A stretch of 6,598 nucleotides of DNA from assembly GCA_020047835.1 (NCBI GenBank), contig JAIFNJ010000078.1:1-6598 (forward strand), in the 5' to 3' direction. The number at the start of each line of letters is the position of its first letter. The stretch's first letter is position 1. The stretch is from Bacteroidota bacterium (GTDB lineage: Bacteria; Bacteroidota; Bacteroidia; Bacteroidales; SZUA-534). Shown here one piece after another: positions 6,570-6,598 of the stretch. The translations under genes and the position numbers were made by a program. Under the pieces are notes generated by a model. That model saw only the letters and a program-made list of their open reading frames with translations, was not told the origin of the DNA and did not search any database.

Positions 6570-6598
6570 AAAAGTCCTTACAAAAACAAATTTCGGTT
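6570..6598. other. Short downstream flank, nothing recognised
   Basis: The 29 bases after the DedA stop codon are A-rich and contain no visible hairpin, terminator or start of another gene. Whether the operon continues cannot be told from this window. Confidence 0.6.

Noticed and set aside
6570..6598. Terminator after the DedA gene
   Set aside because: No inverted repeat or T-run is present in the 29 bases available.

Overview
The window looks like chromosomal DNA from a member of the Bacteroidota. It is AT-rich, and its start codons lack Shine-Dalgarno sequences and sit in A/T-rich leaders. TAnnTTTG-like -7 promoter boxes lie a short way upstream of genes. The protein types also fit: a large secreted sortilin/BNR-repeat protein, a cytoplasmic TPR solenoid, a threonine-synthase-like PLP enzyme with a zinc ribbon, and a DedA membrane protein. 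I cannot place it below phylum. Nothing suggests a mobile element, phage, CRISPR array, tRNA or rRNA.

Layout. From the left edge to 2795, on the minus strand, runs one uninterrupted reading frame for a secreted beta-propeller protein with eleven recognisable Asp-box repeats; its C-terminus lies outside the window. A 365-base non-coding region (2796-3160) separates it from a divergent plus-strand set of three genes. These are a 469-residue TPR protein (3161-4570), a 428-residue fold-type-II PLP enzyme (4595-5881) that starts 24 bases later, and a 209-residue DedA/VTT membrane protein (5940-6569). The last gene follows a 58-base gap that contains a perfect TAnnTTTG box. The final 29 bases hold nothing recognisable.

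How the genes may work together. The TPR and PLP genes are close enough to share a transcript; dedA may be read through, have its own promoter, or both. The PLP enzyme is the most interesting gene. It has the Schiff-base lysine, the STGN loop and the phosphate-cup glycines of the threonine synthase family. The usual C-terminal TGHGLK-type motif is replaced by NIGEGVR, so its substrate is open. One testable idea is cysteate synthesis for sulfonolipids, with the neighbouring DedA protein acting in lipid transport; this is inference only. The divergent propeller gene seems functionally unrelated. No clearly new multi-gene system is evident, and most of the window is ordinary Bacteroidota chromosome.
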